Counted from the stretch's first letter, positions 36,178-44,396 are shown. The stretch: DNA of 64,000 nucleotides from an uncultured Collinsella sp. (GCA_958348225.1 CATVYG010000005.1:1-64000), one strand, 5' to 3'. Made by a program: numbers and translations. Notes: a model not told the origin generated them from the letters alone.

Positions 36178-36226
36178 GGGGCAGGCTTTCCGCCAGACAG
36201 TTGTTGCGGAAAGCCCGGCCCGTTTT
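36178..36226 (+). terminator. Terminator of the galactosidase regulator gene
   Basis: A 10-bp stem (36184-36193 with 36206-36215), extended by flanking GGGC/GCCC-type pairs, is followed by GTTTTG. A direct repeat of CTGGGGCANGCTTTCCGC begins at 36177 and 36238. Confidence 0.65.
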
Positions 36227-36294
36227 GAGCGCTCATTCTGGGGCACGCTTTCCGCGACGCCCGGTCATCCCAAGCCCTCTCAACCTCGGCGTAT

Positions 36295-36331
36295 AAAAAA
36301 CGAGGGAAGACACACGTCCTTCCCTCGTTGC
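36295..36331 (-). terminator. Rho-independent terminator of aspS
   Basis: An ACGAGGGAAG stem with its complement around a short ACACACG-type loop is followed by six T on the minus strand. Confidence 0.88.
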
Positions 36332-36352
36332 AAGCAATATGTAGCCGCTTCC

Positions 36353-38140
36353 CTACATCAGACGCAGGCTGACGTCCTTGAGCTGGGCGCCACTAACGGC
36401 ACTCGGGGCGCCCGACATGAGGTCGGAGCCGCTGGCCGTCTTGGGGAACGCCATGACGTCGCGGATGGAGTCGGAACCGGTGAGCAGCATGCACACGCGG
36501 TCCAGGCCCAGAGCAAAACCGCCCATCGGGGGCGCACCAAACTTGAGGGCCTCCATGAGGAAGCCGAACTGAGACTCGGCACGCTCCTCGGTAAAGCCCA
36601 GGAGCTTGAGCATGGACATCTGCATCTCGGCGTTGTGGATACGCATACCGCCGCCGCCGGCCTCAAAGCCATCCATGACAAAGTCGTAGGTGCAGGAGCC
36701 GGCTGCCAGGGGATCGGCCTCGATCTTGGCGATGTCGGTCTCGGTCGGCAGAGTGAAGGGCTGGTGCTCGGCAGCATAGGCCTTGCGGTCCTCGTCCCAG
36801 TGGAACAGCGGGAAGTTGACGACCCACAGGAAGTCGTGGCCCTCGCGCTTGATCTCGAGCGCATTGGCCATGTGGGAACGCATGCCGCCCAAGATCTCGT
36901 CGGAGAGCAGGCGCGGGCCGGCGGCGAACATCACAAGGTCGCCGGGCTCGACGTCCATGCGCTCGCGCAGGGCTGCCATCTCCTCGTCCGAGAAGAACTT
37001 GACGATGGGGCTGTTGATGGAGCCGTCCTCACGGAAGGCGATCCAGGCCAGGCCCTTGGCGCCAAACGTGGAAGCTACTCCAGCGAGCTTATCGATCTTG
37101 GCACGTGCCCAGGCACCGGCACCCTTGGCGTTGATGGCCTTGACGACAGAGCCCTCCTCGTTCGCGGCAGTCGCAAAGACCTTGAACTTGGAGTTGGCAA
37201 AGATGTCGGTCAGGTCGACCAGGTGCATGCCATAGCGGGTATCGGGCTTGTCGGAGCCATAGGTGTCCATGGCCTCCCAGTAGTTCATGCGACGCAGCGG
37301 CGTGGGCATCTCGACACCCATGCGACCGAAGGCATCGGCAAGAACCTCTTCGAGCGCGCTCATGACATCGTTCTGGTCCACGAAGGACATCTCGATATCG
37401 ACCTGAGTGAACTCGGGCTGACGGTCGGCACGCAGGTCCTCGTCGCGGAAGCACTTGGCAACCTGGTAGTAGCGCTCGACGCCACCGACCATGAGCAGCT
37501 GCTTCAGGAGCTGCGGGGACTGCGGCAGGGCGTAGAAGTTGCCCGGCTGAATACGGCTGGGAACGATAAAGTCACGGGCGCCCTCGGGCGTGGACTTAAA
37601 CAGGGAGGGTGTCTCGACCTCCATGAACTCACGGTTGTGCAGCGCCTCGCGAATGGCAAAGGTAAAGTCGGAGCGCAGCTTGAGGTTGGCCATCATCTCG
37701 GGACGACGGAGGTCCAGATAGCGATAGCGCAGGCGGGTGTCCTCGCTCGTCTCGATGCCGTCCTCGATCTGGAACGGCGGGGTGACGGACGTGTTGAGCA
37801 CCTCGGCATGGTCGGTCAGGACCTCGATCTCGCCGGTCGCGAGCTTGGTGTTGGTGGTCTCCTCGCCACGGGCGCGCACGACGCCGTGGATCTTGATGGG
37901 CCACTCGGGACGCATGGTCTCGGCGATCTTAAAGGCATCGCCATCGGAGTGCTCGGGGTCGAAGGTGAGCTGCGTGATGCCCTCGCGGTCGCGAAGGTCG
38001 CAGAAGATAAGGCCGCCGTGGTCGCGGCGACGGCTCACCCAACCGGTGAGGGTGACCTCTTCGCCCACGTTCTCGAAGCGAAGCTCGCCGCAGGTACGGG
38101 TGTGCATGGAATGCTCATCGATGGGACGGGTCTGGCTCAT
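36353..38140 (-). CDS. aspS: Aspartyl-tRNA synthetase
   Basis: This 595-residue class II synthetase has an N-terminal OB-fold anticodon-binding domain (VTLTGWVSRRRDHGGLIFCDLRD), a catalytic core with motif 2 around YQVAKCFRDEDLRADRQPEFTQ and motif 3 GGFALGLDRVCML, and the bacterial GAD insertion between. It charges tRNA-Asp. The start follows AAAGGAGGATC. At 595 residues it has the normal bacterial length. A strong terminator lies downstream. Confidence 0.97.
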   Translation of the reverse strand: MSQTRPIDEHSMHTRTCGELRFENVGEEVTLTGWVSRRRDHGGLIFCDLRDREGITQLTFDPEHSDGDAFKIAETMRPEWPIKIHGVVRARGEETTNTKLATGEIEVLTDHAEVLNTSVTPPFQIEDGIETSEDTRLRYRYLDLRRPEMMANLKLRSDFTFAIREALHNREFMEVETPSLFKSTPEGARDFIVPSRIQPGNFYALPQSPQLLKQLLMVGGVERYYQVAKCFRDEDLRADRQPEFTQVDIEMSFVDQNDVMSALEEVLADAFGRMGVEMPTPLRRMNYWEAMDTYGSDKPDTRYGMHLVDLTDIFANSKFKVFATAANEEGSVVKAINAKGAGAWARAKIDKLAGVASTFGAKGLAWIAFREDGSINSPIVKFFSDEEMAALRERMDVEPGDLVMFAAGPRLLSDEILGGMRSHMANALEIKREGHDFLWVVNFPLFHWDEDRKAYAAEHQPFTLPTETDIAKIEADPLAAGSCTYDFVMDGFEAGGGGMRIHNAEMQMSMLKLLGFTEERAESQFGFLMEALKFGAPPMGGFALGLDRVCMLLTGSDSIRDVMAFPKTASGSDLMSGAPSAVSGAQLKDVSLRLM

Positions 38141-38395
38141 ACCAGTGATCCTCCTTTATGGATCTGTGCCGCCCCGTGTCGTTCCGGGCGGCGTCGTACA
38201 GATTTGCCCAGCCTGCGTAAACCGCGCAGCCGGACATGGCGTTCTATCTTATCGCACCCGCGTCGATGTACCACGAAAAAGTAGCTCTTGCCCAAAGACT
38301 TGACGGAGACGAAACAATTGACGCACCGTGACCGTGCCAAGGCGCGCGGCGTGCGACAATGTGCCCCAATAAAACAGCACTTGGAAAGGCCCGTC

Positions 38396-39031
38396 ATGAC
38401 TGCACGCCTCATTGTTATGGATATCGACTCCACGCTCATCAACCAGGAGGTCATCGACCTGTTGGGCGAAGAGGCCGGCGTGGGCGAGCAAGTTGCACAG
38501 ATCACCGAACGCGCCATGCGCGGCGAGCTCGACTTTAAGCAGGCACTCGAGGAGCGCGTGGGGCTGCTTGCCGGCCTTGACGAGAGCGTGTTCGAGCGCA
38601 CCTTTGCGCGCGTGACGTTTACCCCCGGCGCGCTGGAGCTTGTGCGCTCGGCGCACAGCAAGGGCTGGAAGGTCGGCGTGGTAAGCGGCGGCTTCCACGA
38701 GGTCGCTGACAAGATCGTAACCGCCGCGGGCATCGATTTTTGCCTGGCCAACCGCCTGGAGGTCGTGGACGGTAAGCTCACCGGCAAGCTGGCGGCAGAC
38801 ATTGTGACCAAGGAGTCCAAGCTCATCCAGCTGCTGGACTGGGCAGTTGAGTGCGGCGTCGACATGGCCCACACGGTCGCTATTGGCGACGGAGCCAACG
38901 ACATCCCCATGATTCAGGCCGCGGGTACTGGCATCGCGTTTTGTGCCAAGCCCAAGACGCGCGAAGCCGCCCCGTTTGCCATCGACGAGCGCAACCTGAT
39001 GCTCGCCATGGACATCATCCTGCGTGACTAG
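38396..39031 (+). CDS. SerB-like HAD phosphatase
   Basis: This 211-residue haloacid-dehalogenase-fold phosphatase carries VMDIDSTLI (DxDxT nucleophile), VVSGGFHEV, and the late AIGDGANDIPMIQAAGTGIAF. It closely follows phosphoserine phosphatase SerB, the last step of serine synthesis. ATG 38396 has GGAAAGG seven bases upstream; the longer frame starting at 38288 lacks a binding site. No other ser genes are near. Its promoter region is shared with the divergent aspS. Confidence 0.8.
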   Translation: MTARLIVMDIDSTLINQEVIDLLGEEAGVGEQVAQITERAMRGELDFKQALEERVGLLAGLDESVFERTFARVTFTPGALELVRSAHSKGWKVGVVSGGFHEVADKIVTAAGIDFCLANRLEVVDGKLTGKLAADIVTKESKLIQLLDWAVECGVDMAHTVAIGDGANDIPMIQAAGTGIAFCAKPKTREAAPFAIDERNLMLAMDIILRD

Positions 39032-39067
39032 CCGATCCGTCTAACAATTGAATCAGTCTGTCCTATA

Positions 39068-39101
39068 GTTTCCGAACAATTTTGTCTTAGTGTTCGGAAA
39101 C
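39068..39101. promoter_or_regulatory. Perfect 11-bp inverted repeat at the larB promoter
   Basis: GTTTCCGAACA and its complement are separated by 12 bp, giving half-sites about two helical turns apart. A TAGACT -10-like hexamer with an upstream TG is at 39117. The right half-site overlaps the matching -35 position. No second copy is seen near larA. Confidence 0.6.
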
Positions 39102-39145
39102 ATACCCTTTGAGTGCTAGACTTTGCGCCGTCGAAGGGAACATAT

Positions 39146-39928
39146 ATGGATAAGCAAGATCTTGAGCAATTGCTGAGCGATGTTGCCGGCGGAGCAGTCA
39201 CCCCGGCCGTCGCCCTCACACGCATCCAGACGGCGCCGACCGCCGATCTGGGTTTTGCGCAGCTCGATCTTTCGCGCGGGGTGCGCCAGGGAGCCGGCGA
39301 GGTTGTCTACGGTGCCGGTAAAACCGCCGAGCAGATTGCCGCCATTATCGAAGCGCTGCGCGATGCCGGCCAGGAGCGCATCCTGGTCACGCGCCTGGAT
39401 GCCGAAAAGGCAGCCCGCACCTCGGAGCTTCTCGTCAACGACATCGACCTGGGATATGTCCCGGACGCGCAGCTCGCCCTCGTGGGCGGCAAGCCCTCCC
39501 CTACCGGCAACGGACGCATCGTCGTCGCCTGCGCCGGCACGAGCGACTTACCCGTCGCCGAAGAAGCCGCGTTGACGGCCGAGTTCTATGGCAACGAGGT
39601 CGACCGCCTCTACGACGTAGGTGTCGCCGGCCTGCACCGCCTGCTCGCGCATGCCGAGGAACTTGCCCAGGCGCAGGTGGTCATCGCCATCGCCGGCATG
39701 GAGGGCGCGCTGGCGAGCGTTATCGGCGGTCTGGTGAGCTGTCCGGTCATCGCCGTTCCCACCAGCGTTGGCTACGGCGCAAGTTTTGGTGGCGTAGCCG
39801 CGCTGCTCGCCATGCTCAACTCCTGTGCCAGCGGCGTTTCGGTCGTCAATATCGACAACGGCTTTGGCGCCGCCTACCAGGCAAGTCTTATCAATCATCT
39901 GAGCGCCGGCACACCCCGCGCCCGCTAA
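39146..39928 (+). CDS. larB: LarB, nickel-pincer cofactor biosynthesis carboxylase
   Basis: This 260-residue protein of the AIR-carboxylase-like LarB family has ELLVNDIDLGYVPDAQLALVGG, VACAGTSDLPVAEEA, and MEGALASVIGGLVSCPVIAVPTSVGYGASFGG. LarB carboxylates and hydrolyses nicotinic acid adenine dinucleotide, the first step toward the nickel-pincer cofactor of lactate racemase. ATG 39146 follows GAAGGGAA. The larC-like gene begins 10 bp downstream. The sulfur-transfer enzyme LarE is not in the window. Confidence 0.9.
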   Translation: MDKQDLEQLLSDVAGGAVTPAVALTRIQTAPTADLGFAQLDLSRGVRQGAGEVVYGAGKTAEQIAAIIEALRDAGQERILVTRLDAEKAARTSELLVNDIDLGYVPDAQLALVGGKPSPTGNGRIVVACAGTSDLPVAEEAALTAEFYGNEVDRLYDVGVAGLHRLLAHAEELAQAQVVIAIAGMEGALASVIGGLVSCPVIAVPTSVGYGASFGGVAALLAMLNSCASGVSVVNIDNGFGAAYQASLINHLSAGTPRAR

Positions 39929-39938
39929 GGAGCATTCC

Positions 39939-40844
39939 ATGTCCAATCATCAGCACACGCTTATCATCGACGGCACCTCGGGCATCAGCGGCGACATGAC
40001 CGTCGCGGCCCTGCTCGATCTGGGCGCCAGCGAGGAGCACCTGCGCGAACAGCTCGCCACACTGCCGGTTGACGGGTTTGAGGTTGCCGTTACACGCGTA
40101 AACAAGCATGGCATCGACGCCTGCGACTTTGACGTTCAGCTGGCAGAGGAGCTCGAGAACCACGATCACGATATGGCCTGGCTCTACGGCAACAAAGCAG
40201 CTGCCGAGCACGAGCACGAGCACCGCCATCATGACCATGGTGAGCACGAACACTGCCATGAGCATGATCATGAGACCCACGGCCATGGCCATGAGGGCCA
40301 TCATCACGCCCACCACCATCACCATCATTCTTTGGCGGACGTCACCGCCATCATCGACGGCTCGCAGCTAAGCGATGGCGCTAAGCGTCGTGCGCTCGCC
40401 ATCTTTACCGCGCTCGCCGCCGCCGAGGCCAAGGCCCACGGCAAAACGCCCGAGACTGTCATGTTCCACGAGGTAGGCGCCGTCGACTCCATCGTCGACG
40501 TCTGCTCTGTCGCCATCTGCCTCGACGACCTGGGTATTGAGGATATCGTGGTCGAGTCGCTCTCCGAGGGCCACGGAACCATCCACTGTGCCCACGGCCT
40601 TATGCCCATTCCCGTCCCCGCTGTCGTCAACCTGTGCCAGGCGGGCAATATCGCCCTCATGCCTGCACCAGTCGCTGGCGAGCTCGTGACGCCCACGGGC
40701 GCCGCCATCGTCACCGCGCTGCGTACGTCCGACCAACTGCCCTCACGCTACCACATCGAAGCCGTCGGCTACGGCGCCGGTAAGCGCCCCTACGAGGGTT
40801 GCTCCGGCACGCTCCGCTGTCTGCTCGTTCACGTGGATGCATAG
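39939..40844 (+). CDS. larC: LarC N-terminal domain protein (nickel insertion), lacking the C-terminal domain
   Basis: This 301-residue protein has the LarC opening IDGTSGISGDMTVAALLDLGA and a histidine-rich segment at about 88-128 (many HEH, HHH runs). The middle reads FHEVGAVDSIVDV and VPAVVNLC, ending at GYGAGKRPYEG. Full-length LarC has about 400 residues; the C-terminal CTP-binding part (LarC2) normally continues after the GYGAG motif. Here the frame stops 20 residues later, and the TetR gene begins two bases after the stop codon, leaving no room for LarC2 in any frame. LarC inserts nickel into the pincer cofactor; whether this short form can do so is unclear. Confidence 0.85.
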   Translation: MSNHQHTLIIDGTSGISGDMTVAALLDLGASEEHLREQLATLPVDGFEVAVTRVNKHGIDACDFDVQLAEELENHDHDMAWLYGNKAAAEHEHEHRHHDHGEHEHCHEHDHETHGHGHEGHHHAHHHHHHSLADVTAIIDGSQLSDGAKRRALAIFTALAAAEAKAHGKTPETVMFHEVGAVDSIVDVCSVAICLDDLGIEDIVVESLSEGHGTIHCAHGLMPIPVPAVVNLCQAGNIALMPAPVAGELVTPTGAAIVTALRTSDQLPSRYHIEAVGYGAGKRPYEGCSGTLRCLLVHVDA

Positions 40845-40846
40845 CC

Positions 40847-41386
40847 ATGGATGCCCGCAAAGAAAAAAGCCGCGCCGCTATTGTCACGGCGTTTTCCGAG
40901 CTCCTTCGCGAGGAGGACTACGGCAAGATCACTGTCGGCGACATCATCGCTCGCGCCCACGTAGGCCGCGCGACATTCTACGGTCTCTTTAAGAGCAAGG
41001 ACGACCTACTGTCCGAGCTCGTGAGCGACATCTGCACCCACGCCCTCGACGACGATGGCACACCGCTCGACGACCCACTCGTGCAAGTCGAGCATATCCT
41101 CAACAACCTCTGGGAACGCCGTCAGGGCGTTCGAGCCCTCGTAGCCGGAGCCGGCTCGCGCGTCTTCGCCGACTGTCTCCGCAAGACCATCATGTCGCGC
41201 GCAGCCGAAACCGTCCCCGCCGACCCCGCAGGCCCCGCCGGCACCATGGACCGCAGCTTCCTACTACACCACATAGCCTCAAGCTTCGTAGCCACCGTCC
41301 AATGGTGGGCCTGGCACAACTTTCAAGTAGACAAAGCCGACGTAGCCAAAGACTACTTATCGGCCATAAAACCCCTCTTCAACTAA
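40847..41386 (+). CDS. TetR-family regulator of the lar region
   Basis: This 179-residue protein has a TetR N-terminal helix-turn-helix (AAIVTAFSELLREEDYGKIT, then DIIARAHVGRATFYGLFKSKDDLL) and an all-helical C-terminal domain. It starts two bases after the larC stop and is therefore coupled to it. Control of the lar genes is likely by position. The 3' third uses GTA, CTA and ATA codons and few G bases, unlike the neighbouring genes, and this G-poor composition continues past the stop codon. Confidence 0.8.
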   Translation: MDARKEKSRAAIVTAFSELLREEDYGKITVGDIIARAHVGRATFYGLFKSKDDLLSELVSDICTHALDDDGTPLDDPLVQVEHILNNLWERRQGVRALVAGAGSRVFADCLRKTIMSRAAETVPADPAGPAGTMDRSFLLHHIASSFVATVQWWAWHNFQVDKADVAKDYLSAIKPLFN

Positions 41387-41520
41387 GTAAACCCCTCATC
41401 CCAAAGTTCCGCCCTCATCTCAAAGCCCCGCCCCAACCCAAAGCACAATCCATCCCAAAGTATCGACTACAGCCCAACGCCCCTACCAGCAACAAGCCCC
41501 TCCCATCCAAATTCAGATAT
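41387..41520 (+). other. C-rich, G-poor stretch after the TetR gene, possible Rho loading region
   Basis: About 130 bp after the stop codon are rich in C and A and nearly free of G, with CCCAAAG-type heptamers repeated at roughly 20-bp steps. No ORF. The composition fits a Rho-utilisation site on the larBC-tetR transcript. Confidence 0.4.
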
Positions 41521-41561
41521 ATATGTTGGGTTGCTTGTACGAACGCAACAAAGACCCCGCA

Positions 41562-41686
41562 GCTGGCCGCATGGGGTAACTTCCCAGCGCATTCCGCAGG
41601 ACGAAAGAACCCCCGCCGCACGAAGTGCGCAGCGGGGGTTCTTTCATGTCCGAGGACGCGCTGGGAAGTTACCCCATGCGGCCAGC
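41562..41686. repeat. Nested hairpin element A, between tetR and larD
   Basis: Perfect 29-bp outer arms (41562-41590 and 41658-41686) enclose a 67-bp core. The core forms a stem of AAAGAACCCCCGC with its complement, capped by GCACGAAGTGC. The core is nearly identical to that of element B at 44484-44610, but the outer arms are unrelated. It lies between convergent genes and may terminate both. Confidence 0.95.
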
Positions 41687-41707
41687 GGACAACTATGTAG
41701 CCTCAGA

Positions 41708-42439
41708 CTAGAACATGCCCAAGAAACCGTGCACAAACAGCGCGGCCAGAGCGGCACCGACAAACGGAGCGATGCCAAGAACGAGCAGGCCGTACTTCCA
41801 GTTGTTGTCAGCCTTGTTCTTGATCGGCAGCACCTGATAGGCCATGCGAGGACCAAGGTCACGAGCCTGGTTCATGGCGAAGCCGGTGATGCCGCCCATG
41901 CCCATGCCAACAGCCCAAACGATCAGACCGACGCAGATGGCGAGCATCAGGACGTTCTCGCCAGCGCGGCTAGCGGCAGCAAGGATGGCGCTGATGAACA
42001 CAAAGGTGCAGATAGCCTCGCAGAAGAAGTTGCGAGCATAGTTCGTGCCCTCGGTAGTGGGGTTGGTCGAGAAGATGTTGCGCTGGGCAATGGGATCGAC
42101 GACACCATCGGAAGCCTTGAACTCATCGGCATACATAAGCCAAGCGATTACGGCGCCCACAAAGCCGCCGAGCATATCGGCAATCATGAAGGGGATGCAG
42201 CTGCTCCACGGCACCAGGCCGACGATGCACTGGGCAAGCACCATGGCGGGGTTCATGCACACGGCGCCGCCAAAGATAAACAGGGCGACCGAGATGCCAA
42301 AAGACCAAGTGGTGATGGCAAACATATGACCAGAGCCCTGATACTTGGTGCCCTTGAGCACGGTATCGCAGTGTACGCCCACGCCAAAGATGATCATGAG
42401 GGCCGTTGCGCCGAATTCGCAGAGGAGTTTGGTAAGCAT
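41708..42439 (-). CDS. larD: LarD-like aquaglyceroporin (MIP family)
   Basis: This 243-residue protein has six membrane helices and two half-helix motifs: MNPAMV (first NPA box) and MNQARDLGPR (second box, NPA changed to NQA, with the aquaglyceroporin Asp and Arg retained). In Lactobacillus, LarD is a lactic acid channel encoded with larABCE. Here the gene follows larA by about 50 bp on the same strand, supporting the lar role over glycerol uptake. Lactate facilitation is inferred from this linkage. Confidence 0.8.
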   Translation of the reverse strand: MLTKLLCEFGATALMIIFGVGVHCDTVLKGTKYQGSGHMFAITTWSFGISVALFIFGGAVCMNPAMVLAQCIVGLVPWSSCIPFMIADMLGGFVGAVIAWLMYADEFKASDGVVDPIAQRNIFSTNPTTEGTNYARNFFCEAICTFVFISAILAAASRAGENVLMLAICVGLIVWAVGMGMGGITGFAMNQARDLGPRMAYQVLPIKNKADNNWKYGLLVLGIAPFVGAALAALFVHGFLGMF

Positions 42440-42488
42440 AAAACCTTATCTTTCTTGTCGGTTATAAACGATTCGTTTGGACCACGCG

Positions 42489-43766
42489 CTAGTGCTGCGC
42501 GACGACAACGCCCAGGCCATCGGGAATGACGGCAACCTTGACATCGGCACCCTTCATCTCAAAGGCGAGCTTGAGCGCCTCCTCGATAGTGTTGACCGGC
42601 GTCATGTGCATATCCTTGAGCATCTGGTGATCGCACAGGTCGGTGACCATGATCACAGGGTGATGCGCCAGGATGCGGGCGAAAATCTGGCTCGTCCACT
42701 GATCGGGCAGGGTCTCGTCCTTAGGACGGTCGATGCAGGCGCGCTCAAACTCCGCAGGATCGTTGTCGGCGATGTTGTGATAGAAGCCCTCGCCACCGTG
42801 ACCGTCGGCACAACCGGCGACATCGATGATCACGCCGCCCTCAGGAAGCGTGGCCTCGGCAGCGCACATGCCCTTCACGGCCTGGTAGATGTTCTGATCG
42901 AGCGGATAGCCGCCGTTGGTGGTGATGGCAATCTCGCACTCGACGGGCTCAACGCCGGCAAGGCTCTTCACGAACTCGCAGCCTGCCTCGTGCGCCTTGT
43001 GGATGTCGCCGGCAAAGGAGCCGATGACCTCGTGCTTGCCGTTGAGCACCACGTTGAGCACAAAGGCAAGGTGAGCCATCTCGGCAGCGGCAAACATGTC
43101 CTCGCTCACGTGGTTGTGGCACAGGTTGCCGGCACGCGAATGGGAATCGTTCACAAACTGACCGTTGTGGTTGTACATGATGGTCTTGTAGCTGGCGATG
43201 CCAGGCAGGACGGACTTGCGGCTACCAGAGAAACCGGCAAAGAAGTGCGGCTCAATAAAGCCCTCGGCAAGCAGCAGATCGCAATCGGCGGCAATCTTGT
43301 TGATGATGCACTCGCCACCAGAAGGCAGGGTGCCGATCTTTTTCATCATGCTGTCGTCAGTCGCGACGTGCATAACGATTTCCTCGTTGGCAACGATCTC
43401 CTCGCCATACTTATTGACGAGCTCCTCCTGCGTCGACGGACGGTGCATACCCGTAGCAACCAAAATACGCACGCGAGCCTCGGGCGCAGCAGAATGAATG
43501 TGATGCAGCAGAATAGGCATCGTCACACGCGAGGGAACGGGACGCGTATGATCGGAGCTAATGATGACAATATCCTTCTTGCCAGCACAAAGCTCCTCGA
43601 GTGAAGGCGAGCCATAAGGATTGGCAAGCGACTCCTCTACCAGCTCTTCCTGCGATTTTGTAGTCTTAAACTCGTTTTGATGACCTTCCATCACACCCGC
43701 GAAGTTCTTATCCTCGAGCTCCAGATGCAACGTCTTGTGGTCAAACGGCAGTTCACATTCAAACAA
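42489..43766 (-). CDS. larA: Lactate racemase LarA-family protein
   Basis: This protein of 425 residues (DUF2088/LarA) has SSDHTRPVPSR, GMHRPST, GFSGSRKSVLPGI (lysine that binds the nickel-pincer cofactor) and NDSHSRAG (second-metal-site histidines). Family length is about 424, which fits a TTG start at 43766, preceded by GAGGG nine bases upstream. There is no ATG in the right place, and the frame continues upstream without homology. It interconverts D- and L-lactate or a related 2-hydroxyacid; several LarA homologues use other substrates. It is read toward larD. Confidence 0.85.
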   Translation of the reverse strand: MFECELPFDHKTLHLELEDKNFAGVMEGHQNEFKTTKSQEELVEESLANPYGSPSLEELCAGKKDIVIISSDHTRPVPSRVTMPILLHHIHSAAPEARVRILVATGMHRPSTQEELVNKYGEEIVANEEIVMHVATDDSMMKKIGTLPSGGECIINKIAADCDLLLAEGFIEPHFFAGFSGSRKSVLPGIASYKTIMYNHNGQFVNDSHSRAGNLCHNHVSEDMFAAAEMAHLAFVLNVVLNGKHEVIGSFAGDIHKAHEAGCEFVKSLAGVEPVECEIAITTNGGYPLDQNIYQAVKGMCAAEATLPEGGVIIDVAGCADGHGGEGFYHNIADNDPAEFERACIDRPKDETLPDQWTSQIFARILAHHPVIMVTDLCDHQMLKDMHMTPVNTIEEALKLAFEMKGADVKVAVIPDGLGVVVAQH

Positions 43767-43885
43767 TGACGAGCGCCCTCTTCCTTTCAACTGACACACT
43801 AGATAAACCGTTGGAAGGATACGCCGCTCACCGAAAAACGCCACCGTCCACCGACTCATTAACACAACGTTCATATTTGACCCAC

Positions 43886-43921
43886 AACAAAACGGCCACG
43901 ATCCCAAAGGGGACCGCGGCC
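43886..43921 (-). terminator. Terminator-like hairpin in the larA leader
   Basis: A 12-bp stem with two G-T pairs (43894-43905 with 43910-43921) is followed by GTTTTGTTG on the minus strand, about 120 bp before the larA start. As no gene lies upstream on that strand until ppc, it may act as an attenuator of larA. Confidence 0.5.
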
Positions 43922-43998
43922 GCCTGTCAAAGACACTATAGACAGGATGACTTACGCAGCGCCGAGGCAAACATCTACCCCGAGACGTACGCACGTAA

Positions 43999-44039
43999 GC
44001 CATTTTGCATAAATGCGTTAATTAATTGCATAAAATGGC
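43999..44039. promoter_or_regulatory. Inverted repeat upstream of larA
   Basis: GCCATTTT and its complement border a 41-bp AT-rich segment with two TGCATAA-like copies and a central TTAATTAA. It lies upstream of the larA leader hairpin and could be an activator site. Confidence 0.45.
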
Positions 44040-44080
44040 GCATGGATTTCTAGCCGTAACAGGGTAGTACCCTCCGGAGC

Positions 44081-44317
44081 GTGCATTTTTGCGAGTATTC
44101 AGCATCGCGGGATAAGATTTTGGTGTCAAAAGTCTTTCAAAAGGTAGATAGTCCTCATGACTCGACCCATCTGGATAGCATGCGGCGAGAAACCAGCCAT
44201 ATATGATCGTCGCCAAAGCCCAATCGTCGTGCAAAAGCATCAACAAAGGCAGCGAAAGCCGGCTATGGCCTTATGCATCAATCTTTGGCTGCTGAAAACT
44301 CCGTTTTTTGCACGTCG
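44081..44317. repeat. Degenerate second copy of the 24.0-kb inverted-repeat element
   Basis: 44081-44105 matches the 24033-24057 arm with two differences. 44291-44317 is a weaker version of the opposite arm, ending TGCACGTCG. The interior differs from the first copy. A 66-codon frame inside has no coding character. Confidence 0.55.
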
Positions 44318-44396
44318 CCCCAAGCACCACCCTCACCCAGCGGCTGATCCGCCGTAAACCGAGGACGAAGGGACCCGACGGGTTTCCCTCTGAATG

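Noticed and set aside
39939..40900. Programmed frameshift joining larC1 and larC2
   Set aside because: I looked for continuation in the other frames; the TetR gene begins two bases after the stop and occupies the sequence, so no larC2 follows.
44157..44357. 66-codon frame on the plus strand
   Set aside because: It lies within the decayed inverted-repeat element and has no binding site or family resemblance.
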